Shown here: positions 47,263-56,367 of the stretch, piece by piece
Layout: each line of letters opens with the position of its first letter
Numbering within the stretch: the stretch's first letter is position 1
DNA from: Halomonas sp. CUBES01
GTDB lineage: Bacteria; Pseudomonadota; Gammaproteobacteria; Pseudomonadales; Halomonadaceae
Assembly (NCBI RefSeq): GCF_020991005.1
Contig: NZ_JAJLLW010000007.1
Coordinates: 62,001 to 126,000 of the forward strand
Direction of reading: 5' to 3'
Length of the DNA stretch: 64,000 nucleotides
Program-made: the position numbers and the translations under genes
The notes under the pieces: generated by a model
Database searches by the model: none
What the model was told of the DNA's origin: nothing
Seen by the model: only the letters and a program-made list of their open reading frames with translations

Positions 47263-48370
47263 GATTCCTGCCACGGTCGTGACCGGTTTTCTGGGCAGCG
47301 GCAAAACCACGCTGATGGCCAATATTCTGCGTCAGGTGACCGGCAAGCGGATCGCCGTGATCGTCAATGAGTTCGGCGAGCAGGATATCGATTCCAGCCT
47401 TCTGCGCAGCTGCGCGCTGGGGTGTGACGAGGGTAGCGAAGGCGGGCAGCTGGACGGGGAAGACGGCAGCATCTATGAACTGGCCAACGGCTGTATCTGC
47501 TGCACCGTGGAAGAAGAGTTTCTGCCGGTCATGAAAAAGCTGGTGGCCCGCCGCGACGATATCGACCACATCCTGATCGAAACCAGCGGCCTGGCGCTGC
47601 CCAAACCGCTGGTGCAGGCGTTCAACTGGCCCGACGTCCGCCAGCACTGCACCGTGGATGCGATTATTACCGTGATCGACGGCCCCGCCGTGGCCGCCGG
47701 GCGCTATGCCAGCGACGTGGATAAGGTGGCCGCCCAGCGCCTCGCCGACGACAGCCTGGATCACGACCCCAGCCTGCGCGAGCTGCTCGATGACCAGCTC
47801 AGCGCGGCGGATCTGGTGCTGGTCAGCAAGGCCGACCTGCTCAGCCCGGAAGAGCGCACGCAGGTGGAAGCGGTGATTCAGGCGCGGGTGAGTGCCTCGG
47901 TGAAAACGCTGTTTATCGATCAGACCCTGACGACCGACACCACCCAGCTGGAAGCGCTGATGGGCATCGGCGCGGCCAGCGAAGCAAGTATCGATCTGAT
48001 CACCAATCACCATGACAAGCACCACGCCGAAGGCGCTCATCACGACCACGCCCACGATAACTTTGATTCCTGCGTGATCACCCTGGGCGAAGTCGATGGC
48101 GACATCCTGGCCGACAAACTGCAACAGCTGCTGAAAAGCCACGAGATCTACCGCGCCAAAGGCTTTGCGGCGATTCCCGGCAAGCCCATGCGCCGGGTCA
48201 TTCAGGCGGTGGGCGAGCGCCTGGAAGGCTACTTCGACCGGCTGTGGACTCAGGACGAGACGCGCCAGACTCAACTGGTGATCATTGGCAAATCGCTGGA
48301 TAGCCAACTGCTGCAGGACGCACTTGCTGCGGCTGAAATGAATACTGAACAGGCGCATACGGCCAGCTAA
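47249..48370 (+). CDS. cobW: CobW GTPase/metallochaperone
   Basis: 373-residue COG0523 G3E GTPase. Walker A GFLGSGKTT (residues 13-21), the metal-binding CxCC motif in NGCICCTVEEEF, and VSKADLL. A His-rich loop (NHHDKHHAEGAHHDHAHDN, mid-protein) should bind metal. Thought to deliver cobalt to the chelatase; its position between cobB and cobN supports this. CobW-C domain is at the C-terminus. Confidence 0.95.
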   Translation: MQLNKIPATVVTGFLGSGKTTLMANILRQVTGKRIAVIVNEFGEQDIDSSLLRSCALGCDEGSEGGQLDGEDGSIYELANGCICCTVEEEFLPVMKKLVARRDDIDHILIETSGLALPKPLVQAFNWPDVRQHCTVDAIITVIDGPAVAAGRYASDVDKVAAQRLADDSLDHDPSLRELLDDQLSAADLVLVSKADLLSPEERTQVEAVIQARVSASVKTLFIDQTLTTDTTQLEALMGIGAASEASIDLITNHHDKHHAEGAHHDHAHDNFDSCVITLGEVDGDILADKLQQLLKSHEIYRAKGFAAIPGKPMRRVIQAVGERLEGYFDRLWTQDETRQTQLVIIGKSLDSQLLQDALAAAEMNTEQAHTAS

Positions 48371-51300
48371 TGCACTTATTTGCCGCCAAGCCCGGGGGCT
48401 TTGTCGATGATGAAGGCATCATCGACCTGCAACAGAGCCCCGCCGAGGTCGTGATACTTTCTGCCGCCGATAGCAATCTCTCGGCGCTGGCCCAGGCGGT
48501 CGATCGTCTGGGCGAGGCGTACCCCTCGGTGCGGCTGGCCAACTGGATGAACCTGGTAAAACCGGCCGCCTACGATCTCTACGAAGATCGGGTGCTGGAA
48601 AAGGCTCAGTTGGTCATCGTCTCGCTGCTGGGCGGCAAGGCCTACTGGCAGTACGGCCACGAACGCCTGTTGGCCTGGGCGGCGGCCAAACCCGAGCGCC
48701 AGCTGATTCTGGTGCCGGGCTGCGATGCCCCGGATGACGCCCTACTGGAAGACTCCACCATCGCCTTCGATGACGCTTACCGCGTGTGGCGCTACCTGCG
48801 AGAGGGCGGCGCTGACAACGCCGAACAGCTGCTGCGCTTTGTCGCCAATGAGTATATGGCCAGCGAGTGTATAGATAGACAGCTGGGCGACTGGCAGGAG
48901 CCCAAGGTCATCCCGCCCGCGGTGATTTATGCGTCGCAGGAGCAGCAGGCGTCCAGCCTCAGCGAGTGGCGCGATCGCCAGGTGCCGGGGCGGCCGGTGT
49001 GTCTGCTGCTGTTTTATCGCAGTCATTTGCAGGGGGCGAATACCGCCGTACCCGACGGCTTGCTGGCGGCGCTGAAAGACCAGGGGCTTGAGCCGTTGGC
49101 GGTGGCCGTGGCGTCCCTGAAAGAAGGGCCGTGCATTGATTTTATCAATCACCTGATTGAGCAGACCGGCGCCATGCTGGTGATCAATACCACCAGTTTT
49201 GCGGTCAATCGCAACGCCGATGGGCTGGATGCTCTGGGGGAGGAATTACCCGACAACCTCTTTGTGGGGCGTCCGGTAGTCCTCCAGGCAATACTTGCCA
49301 GCAGCACCAGTGAAGACTGGCAGGGCATGGCTGCCGGGCTGCATAGTCGCGATGTGGCGATGCAGGTGGTGCTCCCCGAGATGGATGGCCGCATCATCAC
49401 TCGGGCGGTGGGCTTTAAAGCCGAAGCCCACTACAACCCGCGCTGCCAGCTGGCGGTGACCCACCACGTGATCCACCCGGAGCGGGCCGCCTTTGTGGCC
49501 GAGCTGGCGCGGCGTATTTGTTCGCTGCGGCTGACCCCCAACGGGCAGAAGCGTGTCGCGCTGATCATGGCCAACTACCCCAATCGCGACGGCCGCATCG
49601 GTAACGGGGTCGGGCTGGATACGCCTGAGTCGACGCTGCAGATTCTCAGCGCCCTGAAAGCGGCGGATTACCCGCTCAGCGAGTTGCCTGAAAACGGCGA
49701 TGAATTGATCCGCCAGCTTCAGGGTGCGGTAACCAACGATCACGCCAGCCTCGACCAGCGCGCCTGCTGGCAGAGCATCAGCGTTGACGACTACCTGGCC
49801 TGGTTTCAAACCCTGCCCAGCGAGCTGCAGGAAACCGTATGGACACGCTGGGGCGAGCCTCATAAAGACCCCAAGTGCCGCCAGGGACGCTTGATGATCG
49901 CCGGTATTCGTCTGGGTGAGACCTTTGTGGGTATCCAGCCGGAACGCGACTTTATCGACGATCTCACCCAGTCCTACCACGATATGGAGCTGGCGCCGCC
50001 CCACAGCTACCTGGCGTTTTATTTTTGGCTGCGCGCGCACTACCAGGTCGATGCGGTCATCCACGTCGGTAAGCACGGCAACCTGGAGTGGCTGCCGGGC
50101 AAAAGCATCGCGCTAAGCGCCGACTGTTGGCCGGATATTGCCCTGGGGCCGCTGCCGCACTTTTATCCGTTTATCGTCAACGACCCCGGCGAGGGCGCCC
50201 AGGCCAAGCGCCGCAGCCAGGCGGTAATTATCGACCATCTGATGCCGCCCCTGGCCCGGGCCGAACTCTACGGCCCCATGGCCGAGCTGGAAGCACTCAC
50301 CGACGAGTATTACCAAGCGCTGGATATGGATCCCCGCCGGGAAGCGCTGATACGCAGCCAGATCCTCGCCCACCTGCGTGATACCGGTATCGACCAGGAG
50401 CTTGCTCACGCCGTTGATAGCGCTGATGACGCCGAGATTCTTAACGAACTGGATACCTTTCTGTGCGACATCAAGGAATCGCAGATCCGTCACGGCCTGC
50501 ATATTCTTGGCACGCTGCCGCCTGAAGAGAAGCGGGCGGGCACCTTGGTGGCGCTGTTGCGGCTACCCCGTGGCGAAACGGTGGCAAGCCGCGGCCTGCT
50601 GCACAACCTGGCAAGCGATCTAGGCTTGGATTTTGACCCGTTAGCCGCGGGCAACGAGCCCTGGCAGGGCCCCGAACCGGCTATTTTAAGCCAGCAGCTC
50701 GATACCCCCTGGCGCACCGCAGCGGATGCTCGCGAGCGCCTGGAAATGCTGGCCGAGCGCTGGGTGGCCGACTACGTCTTGGCAGACGGCTGCCTGGATG
50801 ACCTCGCCCGGGATTACCCCGATACGGCAGCGCAGCTGCGTTACGCGCGCGACCAGCTGTGGGTCACCATGCAGCGCGGCGTGAAGATGGAGCTTCAGTC
50901 GCTGCTCGACGGCCTGGAAGGCATCTTCGTGCCCGCCGGGCCCAGCGGTGCGCCCAGCCGGGGGCGGCTGGATACGCTGCCCACCGGGCGTAACTTTTTC
51001 AGCGTCGATAACCGCTCGATTCCATCGCCCGCCGCCTGGACGCTGGGCGAAAAATCCGCCCAGGCGTTTGTCGAGCGCTACCTGCAGGATCACGGCGACT
51101 ATCCGAGGCGGCTGGGGCTATCCATCTGGGGCACCGCCACCATGCGTACCGGCGGCGATGACATCGCCCAGGCCTTCGCGCTGATGGGCGTGCGGCCCAT
51201 CTGGTCGCTGGGTTCCCAGCGGGTGAGCGACTTTGAGGTGATCCCGTCGATGCTGCTCAATCGCCCACGGGTAGACGTCACGCTGCGGGTCTCCGGGTTC

Positions 51301-52215
51301 TTCCGCGACGCCTTCCCCAACGTAATTCGGCTGTTTGACGCCGCCGTGCAGGCAGTGGCGAGCTATGAAGAGCCAGGCAACAGCAACACCATCCGCGAGG
51401 CGGTGCTTTCCCGTCAGCAGGAACTGGAAGACCAGGGGCTAAGCCCGGAAATGGCCGCCCAGGAAGCGAGCTATCGAATATTCGGCAGCAAGCCCGGCGA
51501 ATACGGCGCGGGCCTCAACCGGCTGATTGAAAACCGTTCCTGGGAGAGCGCCGACGATTTAGCCGAGGCCTACCTGGGGGCAGGCGCCTACGCCTACGGC
51601 CAGTTTAAGGAGTCGGGCACGGCCGCTCGCGGCGCCTTCGAGCAGCAGCTTCAAGGGCTGGATGCGGTGATGCAAAATCAGGATAACCGCGAGCACGATA
51701 TCCTCGATTCCAACAGCTATTACGCCTTCCAGGGCGGCATGGCCAACGCCACCCGCTCGCTAAGCGGAAAGGCGCCGGAGATTTACCACGCCGACCACGC
51801 CAACCCCGCGATGCCCAAGATTCGCACTCTGAAAGAAGAACTGGCGAAGGTGATTCGCTCGCGCGTGCTGAACCCCAAATGGATCAACGCCATGCGCGAG
51901 CACGGCTACAAAGGCGCCTTTGAGATGGCCGCCACGGTGGACTACCTGTTTGCCTACGACGCCACCACCGACCTGATTGCCGACTACCAGTACGCCCAGG
52001 TGAGCGACGCCCTGGTGCTCGACGCCGCCAATCAGCAGTTCCTGCGCGACCACAACCCAGCAGCCCTGGAAGAGATGGCCGAACGGCTGCTCGAAGCCGC
52101 CCAGCGGGGCATGTGGCAAGACCCCGGCGAGCACGGCCAGGCGCTTCAGGATCTGCTGCTGGAAATGGACGAAGCCAAAGAGACCCATGGTCATGCCGCC
52201 CAGCCCGCGCATTAA
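48370..52215 (+). CDS. cobN: cobaltochelatase large subunit CobN
   Basis: 1281 residues, as expected for CobN, the porphyrin-binding H-subunit that inserts cobalt into hydrogenobyrinic acid a,c-diamide. Conserved blocks include VGKHGNLEWLPGKSIALS, LPTGRNFFSVDNRSIP, WGTATMRTGGDDIAQAF and the VSGFFRDAFPNVIRLFDAAV region. Start touches the cobW stop. Partner AAA+/VWA subunit is at 43512-45302. Confidence 0.96.
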   Translation: MHLFAAKPGGFVDDEGIIDLQQSPAEVVILSAADSNLSALAQAVDRLGEAYPSVRLANWMNLVKPAAYDLYEDRVLEKAQLVIVSLLGGKAYWQYGHERLLAWAAAKPERQLILVPGCDAPDDALLEDSTIAFDDAYRVWRYLREGGADNAEQLLRFVANEYMASECIDRQLGDWQEPKVIPPAVIYASQEQQASSLSEWRDRQVPGRPVCLLLFYRSHLQGANTAVPDGLLAALKDQGLEPLAVAVASLKEGPCIDFINHLIEQTGAMLVINTTSFAVNRNADGLDALGEELPDNLFVGRPVVLQAILASSTSEDWQGMAAGLHSRDVAMQVVLPEMDGRIITRAVGFKAEAHYNPRCQLAVTHHVIHPERAAFVAELARRICSLRLTPNGQKRVALIMANYPNRDGRIGNGVGLDTPESTLQILSALKAADYPLSELPENGDELIRQLQGAVTNDHASLDQRACWQSISVDDYLAWFQTLPSELQETVWTRWGEPHKDPKCRQGRLMIAGIRLGETFVGIQPERDFIDDLTQSYHDMELAPPHSYLAFYFWLRAHYQVDAVIHVGKHGNLEWLPGKSIALSADCWPDIALGPLPHFYPFIVNDPGEGAQAKRRSQAVIIDHLMPPLARAELYGPMAELEALTDEYYQALDMDPRREALIRSQILAHLRDTGIDQELAHAVDSADDAEILNELDTFLCDIKESQIRHGLHILGTLPPEEKRAGTLVALLRLPRGETVASRGLLHNLASDLGLDFDPLAAGNEPWQGPEPAILSQQLDTPWRTAADARERLEMLAERWVADYVLADGCLDDLARDYPDTAAQLRYARDQLWVTMQRGVKMELQSLLDGLEGIFVPAGPSGAPSRGRLDTLPTGRNFFSVDNRSIPSPAAWTLGEKSAQAFVERYLQDHGDYPRRLGLSIWGTATMRTGGDDIAQAFALMGVRPIWSLGSQRVSDFEVIPSMLLNRPRVDVTLRVSGFFRDAFPNVIRLFDAAVQAVASYEEPGNSNTIREAVLSRQQELEDQGLSPEMAAQEASYRIFGSKPGEYGAGLNRLIENRSWESADDLAEAYLGAGAYAYGQFKESGTAARGAFEQQLQGLDAVMQNQDNREHDILDSNSYYAFQGGMANATRSLSGKAPEIYHADHANPAMPKIRTLKEELAKVIRSRVLNPKWINAMREHGYKGAFEMAATVDYLFAYDATTDLIADYQYAQVSDALVLDAANQQFLRDHNPAALEEMAERLLEAAQRGMWQDPGEHGQALQDLLLEMDEAKETHGHAAQPAH

Positions 52216-53341
52216 AGGCTGGTGCCCCGGCGCATGGCAACCCATGGCCACCGGTGACGGTCTGCTGGTGCGCGTGCGCCCGCCGCTGGGCCAGCTTTCT
52301 CGGGAACAGTTAGTGGCACTGTGCGACGCCGCCGAGACCTTCGGCAGCGGTTTGATCGAACTGACCAGCCGCGCTAATTTTCAGCTGCGTGGGGTGACCG
52401 ACGAAAGCTGGCCGCTACTGATGGCGTTTCTGGTCGAGCATCAGCTGGTGAGCGACGCCCCCGAAGCAGAACGACAGCCACCGCTTATGCTGGCGCCTGC
52501 CTGGCAAAAGGGCGATGACACCCCTACCATTGCCCGCTTGTTGCAGGCGCGGGGCAGTGAATTGGCATCTATGCCCGGCAAGGTCGGCATCGCCATTGAC
52601 GCGGGGAAAGCGCCGGTGCTTGGCGACAGCGCCGCCGATTTTCGTATCGAGCGCTCAACAGAAGGCGACCTGCTGATACGCGCCGATGGCTACGCGCTAG
52701 GCACAGCGGTGAGCGATATTGATTCCGCCGTCGAGCAGCTGATTCGCTTAACTCACTGGTTTGTGGACAGCGGCGGCTGGGCGTCAGGCCGTATGCGGCG
52801 GCACACCGCACCGCTGCCTGAGTGGGCGCCCACTGATACCGCCCCTGCATACCCCGGTGAGAAGCTGGCAATGGGCAAACATCGCGAAGGCATGGTGATT
52901 GGCCTGCCTTTTGGCCGGGTGGCCACTAATACGCTACGTGCTGCTGTCTCGCCAACCGCCTGCAGCGTGCAAGTCACCCCCTGGCGGCGCCTGTTGTTGA
53001 AGGATTGCGATACACTGCCTGCGATTGATGGCTTGATACGCCATAATAGCGACCCGCGGCTAGCGATGGACGCCTGCCCCGGCGCGCCCTATTGCGAACA
53101 GGCGAGTGTCGCCACCCAGCCACTTGCCGAGAAGCTAAGCGGCTGGGTGGAAGGAAGCGTACATATATCCGGCTGCGCTAAAGGCTGCGCCCGCCGTTCA
53201 CCGGCCGATGTATGCCTGGTCGGCGAGGCAGGCCGATTTAATGTTGTTGTTAACGGCAGTGCCGATAGCACGCCGGTTAAGACAGGCCTCACTGAGAGTG
53301 AGGCGTTGGATGTTATAAAAAAGCTCAGCGAAAGCCGTTAG
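52187..53341 (+). CDS. cobG: precorrin-3B synthase CobG
   Basis: 384-residue nitrite/sulphite-reductase-fold monooxygenase of the aerobic route. LTSRANFQLRGV is the sirohaem-reductase signature; the [4Fe-4S] cysteines lie in ACPGAPYCEQA and HISGCAKGCAR. It makes precorrin-3B with O2, so this marks an oxygen-dependent pathway. Overlaps cobN by 29 nt; ATG 52187 or 52193. Somewhat shorter than the P. denitrificans enzyme. Last gene before the structured gap. Confidence 0.9.
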   Translation: MVMPPSPRIKGWCPGAWQPMATGDGLLVRVRPPLGQLSREQLVALCDAAETFGSGLIELTSRANFQLRGVTDESWPLLMAFLVEHQLVSDAPEAERQPPLMLAPAWQKGDDTPTIARLLQARGSELASMPGKVGIAIDAGKAPVLGDSAADFRIERSTEGDLLIRADGYALGTAVSDIDSAVEQLIRLTHWFVDSGGWASGRMRRHTAPLPEWAPTDTAPAYPGEKLAMGKHREGMVIGLPFGRVATNTLRAAVSPTACSVQVTPWRRLLLKDCDTLPAIDGLIRHNSDPRLAMDACPGAPYCEQASVATQPLAEKLSGWVEGSVHISGCAKGCARRSPADVCLVGEAGRFNVVVNGSADSTPVKTGLTESEALDVIKKLSESR

Positions 53342-53387
53342 GTTTATCGATATTAAAAAAATAGTGGCTTACATGCTGGATAGCTGA

Positions 53388-53485
53388 GTGCCAGGGCAGG
53401 TTGTAGCGAGGGTCTTTCGACAGGACGTCGAAAGTAGCGCCCAGGGACGGGTTCACAGCGCCCTCGCGGAAACCTGTCCTGGCAC
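53388..53485 (+). repeat. large structured intergenic element between cobG and cobH
   Basis: Nested inverted repeats. Outer helix GTGCCAGGGCAGGTT (53388-53402) pairs with AACCTGTCCTGGCAC (53471-53485) along all 15 positions, allowing one G-U. Inside, GCGAGGG (53406-53412) pairs with CCCTCGC (53461-53467), CTTTCGAC/GTCGAAAG forms a hairpin with a 5-nt loop (53414-53434), and GCGC (53437-53440) can pair with GCGC (53458-53461). It has no cobalamin-riboswitch core. It could be a dispersed palindromic repeat or a structured RNA. The other intergenic bases, 53342-53387 and 53486-53535, hold only the cobH Shine-Dalgarno. Confidence 0.7.
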
Positions 53486-53535
53486 GGAGGCCTTGCAGAC
53501 CAGCAACTGCGAATTAGTTTATTTGGAGAGTTTGG

Positions 53536-54165
53536 GTGCCCTATAAGTACGAAACCAGTGGCCCGGCGATTTACCGGGAGTCGTTTGCGATTATTCGCAG
53601 TGAAGCCGAGCTTGGCCGCTTTTCAGTGGAAGAAGAGACCGTGGCGGTGCGCATGATTCACGCCGCCGGGCTGGTGGAATTGGCCGCGCATATTCATTTT
53701 CAAAACGACGTGGTCAATAAGGCCCGTGCCGCGTTAGAGCAGGGCGCACCGATTCTCTGCGATGCCCGCATGGTCTCAGAAGGCATCACCCGCAAGCGGC
53801 TGCCCGCTGACAACGAGATTATCTGCACCCTCAACGATGAGCGCACGCCCGGCCTTGCCCAGGAAATGGCCAACACCCGCTCGGCGGCGGCGCTGGAACT
53901 CTGGCGGCCGCACCTGGAAGGCGCCGTGGTCGCTATTGGTAACGCGCCCACCGCGCTGTTTCACCTGCTCAATATGCTCGAAGACCCGGCGTGCCCGCGC
54001 CCGGCGGCGATTATCGGCTGCCCGGTAGGTTTTGTCGGCGCCGCCGAATCCAAGGAAGCGCTGTTGGCTAATTCGGCACTGCCCAGCTGCATCGTCCGCG
54101 GGCGTTTGGGCGGCAGCGCCGTAACGGTGGCGGCCATCAATGCCATGGCGGATCGCATCGAATGA
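53536..54165 (+). CDS. cobH: precorrin-8X methylmutase
   Basis: 209-residue CobH/CbiC that moves the C11 methyl to C12 giving hydrogenobyrinic acid. The catalytic His lies in RMIHAAGLVE; DARMVSEGI and IGNAPTALFHLLNML are conserved. GTG start with GGAG about 9 nt upstream. First gene after the structured element, and overlaps cobI by 4 nt. Confidence 0.94.
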   Translation: MPYKYETSGPAIYRESFAIIRSEAELGRFSVEEETVAVRMIHAAGLVELAAHIHFQNDVVNKARAALEQGAPILCDARMVSEGITRKRLPADNEIICTLNDERTPGLAQEMANTRSAAALELWRPHLEGAVVAIGNAPTALFHLLNMLEDPACPRPAAIIGCPVGFVGAAESKEALLANSALPSCIVRGRLGGSAVTVAAINAMADRIE

Positions 54166-54887
54166 CCCAGGGAACGGTATACGGCGTTGGGCTGGGCCCC
54201 GGCAGCCAAGACTTGATGAGCGTGCGCGCCGACCGCCTGATACGCGGGGCGACCCACGTGGCCTATTTCCGTAAAAAGGGTCGCTGCGGCCATGCGCGCA
54301 CCATCGTGGAGGGCATGATCCCGCCCGGCGCAATCGAGCTGCCCATGGAATACCCGGTCACCACGGAAATTCCTTTCGACGACCCGCGCTACAATGAGCT
54401 ACTGGCGGCTTTCTACGAACGCAGCGTGGCCCAGCTCATCGAGATGGCGGAAGCCGGGTGCGATGTGGTGGTGCTGTGTGAAGGCGACCCGTTCTTCTAT
54501 GGCTCCTTTATGCATCTCTACACGCGGCTTTTGAACCGCGTGCCCGTCTCGGTGGTGCCAGGGATTACCGGAATGTCGGCGGCGTGGACGGCCACCGGGC
54601 AGCCCATTACCTGGGGCGATGACATCCTGACCGTGCTGATGGCCACGCTACCCGAAGAGGCGTTGGCCGAACGCATCGCCCAGACCGATGCGTTGGTAGT
54701 GATGAAGATTGGCCGCAACCTGGCCAAGCTTCGTCGGGCCCTGGTTCACGCGGGCCGCGAAGGCGAAGCCTGGCTGATTGAGTACGCCGCCATGTCGCAA
54801 CAAAGAGTGCTACCATTAAGTGAGGTTGGCGAGAGCGTGCCCTACTTCTCGATTGTGCTGATTCACGGCCACGGGAGACGCCCATGA
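54162..54887 (+). CDS. cobI: precorrin-2 C20-methyltransferase
   Basis: 241-residue tetrapyrrole methylase (CobI/CbiL). GVGLGPGSQDLMSVRA at the start, then CEGDPFFYGSFMHLY and VPGITGMSAAWTATG; SAM binding by the family P-loop-like GLGPG. Overlaps cobJ by 4 nt. Confidence 0.94.
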   Translation: MTQGTVYGVGLGPGSQDLMSVRADRLIRGATHVAYFRKKGRCGHARTIVEGMIPPGAIELPMEYPVTTEIPFDDPRYNELLAAFYERSVAQLIEMAEAGCDVVVLCEGDPFFYGSFMHLYTRLLNRVPVSVVPGITGMSAAWTATGQPITWGDDILTVLMATLPEEALAERIAQTDALVVMKIGRNLAKLRRALVHAGREGEAWLIEYAAMSQQRVLPLSEVGESVPYFSIVLIHGHGRRP

Positions 54888-55678
54888 GCGGCTGGCTGAA
54901 AATCGTCGGCTTGGGGCCGGGCTCAGAGGCCATGATCACGCCCGAGGTAACCGCTGCGCTTCAGGACGCCACCGACGTGGTGGGCTATGTACCCTACGTT
55001 AACCGGGTCGCGCCACGTGATGGATTGGTTCGCCACGGCTCGGATAACCGCGAAGAGATCCGCCGGGCGGAGCAGGCGCTACAGCTGGCGCTTGAGGGTC
55101 ATAGGGTCGTGGTGGTGTCTTCCGGCGACCCTGGTGTATTCGCCATGGCCGCTGCGGTGTTCGAGGCCCTGGAAGCGGGCGATGCCCAATGGCGCTCGCT
55201 GGACGTTCAGGTACTGCCGGGGATTTCCGCCATGCTGGCCGCCAGTGCCAGCGTCGGCGCACCGCTGGGGCACGACTTCTGTTGCATTAATCTATCCGAC
55301 AACCTCAAGCCCTGGGCGCTGATTGAAAAGCGCCTGCGCCTGGCCGCCGAGGCCGACTTTGCCATGGCGTTCTACAACCCGCGCTCCAAGGCGCGGCCGG
55401 AAGGTTTTGCGCGTACCCTGGAGGTACTGCTTGACGCCTGCGGGCCGGAAAGGCTGATCGTTTTCGCCCGCGCCGTCTCGATCCCTGACGAAGTCATTCG
55501 AGTCACCACCCTGGGCGAGGCGACGCCGGACATGGCGGACATGCGCACCCTGGTCGTCGTGGGCTCCAGCCAGACACGGCGCATTGAAAGACAAGGTCCA
55601 AAAGAGCGCGAACCGTGGGTTTATACCCCTCGCTCGGTGGGCGCAAAAAGCCAGGCCAGTACGTCATCCAGGGCGTGA
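54884..55678 (+). CDS. cobJ: precorrin-3B C17-methyltransferase
   Basis: 264-residue tetrapyrrole methylase performing ring contraction. VGLGPGSEAMITPE, VVSSGDPGVFAMA, LPGISAMLAASA and FYNPRSKARPE are CobJ/CbiH signatures. The last ~19 codons, after YTPRS, overlap the 3' end of the convergent cobK by 58 nt and look like an unconserved extension. Confidence 0.94.
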   Translation: MSGWLKIVGLGPGSEAMITPEVTAALQDATDVVGYVPYVNRVAPRDGLVRHGSDNREEIRRAEQALQLALEGHRVVVVSSGDPGVFAMAAAVFEALEAGDAQWRSLDVQVLPGISAMLAASASVGAPLGHDFCCINLSDNLKPWALIEKRLRLAAEADFAMAFYNPRSKARPEGFARTLEVLLDACGPERLIVFARAVSIPDEVIRVTTLGEATPDMADMRTLVVVGSSQTRRIERQGPKEREPWVYTPRSVGAKSQASTSSRA

Positions 55679-56367
55679 CATTCCCGGCGTGAGGGCAGCT
55701 TAGGCCGCTCGATCATCACCACCGGCAGGCCGAGCGTGCGGGCAGCGGTGAGTTTGGATACCGCGCCGTCGCCGCCGGCATTTTTGCACACCAGGCGCTC
55801 AACGGCGTGGTCTTTGAGCAAGGCCAGATCGCCCGCCGTGGTAAACGGGCCTCGCGCGACGGTGATAGTCTGGTGGGGCAGCGGTATCGGCAGCTCAGGG
55901 TGATCGACCAGCCGCAATACATAGTGATGCTGCGGCATCGCGGCAAAGGCCTCCAGGTGCTGACGCCCGATGGCCAGCATGATGCGCTGGGGCGGGCCGT
56001 CCAACTGGTTCACTGCCTCGTCGATGCTGGCAGCACTCGTCCAGTGATCGCCGGGTTGGGGTTGCCAGGCCGGGCGGGTGAACGCCATCAGGGGAATATC
56101 GCATTGCGCGGCTGCGGCCAGCGCATGGCGGCTCATCTGCTCGGCGAAGGGGTGGGTCGCGTCAACCAGGTGGGTAATGCCCGCTTGCTGAAGGTAGTCG
56201 ACAAGGCCGGCAACGCCGCCAAAGCCGCCAATACGCGTCGGCAAGGGTTGCGGCTTGGGGGTGCTGACACGCCCCGCATAACTATAGACGGCCGGGATCG
56301 AATGCTCGGCCAGCAGGCTGGCCAGGGCGCTGGCCTCTGAGGTTCCGCCAAGAATCAGGATGTTCAT
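55621..56367 (-). CDS. cobK: precorrin-6A reductase
   Basis: 248-residue CobK/CbiJ NADPH reductase. MNILILGGTSEASALASLL starts the protein, with GRVSTP, GGFGGVAGLVDYL, LVDATHPFAEQMS and CKNAGGDGAVSKLTAARTLGLPVVMIERP downstream. Encoded opposite to all other cob genes nearby; its 3' end overlaps cobJ by 58 nt and its start overlaps the cobL start by 8 nt. A longer frame to 56523 lies antisense inside cobL and is not used. Confidence 0.94.
   Translation of the reverse strand: MNILILGGTSEASALASLLAEHSIPAVYSYAGRVSTPKPQPLPTRIGGFGGVAGLVDYLQQAGITHLVDATHPFAEQMSRHALAAAAQCDIPLMAFTRPAWQPQPGDHWTSAASIDEAVNQLDGPPQRIMLAIGRQHLEAFAAMPQHHYVLRLVDHPELPIPLPHQTITVARGPFTTAGDLALLKDHAVERLVCKNAGGDGAVSKLTAARTLGLPVVMIERPKLPSRRECHALDDVLAWLFAPTERGV

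Noticed and set aside
47243..48358. Long minus-strand open frame opposite cobW (371 codons)
   Set aside because: Mirror frame with no family resemblance; cobW is unambiguous.
53342..53535. Possible second cobalamin riboswitch between cobG and cobH
   Set aside because: Strong helices are present but the GCCCCCGCAAC core, GCCACTG and B12 box are all missing.
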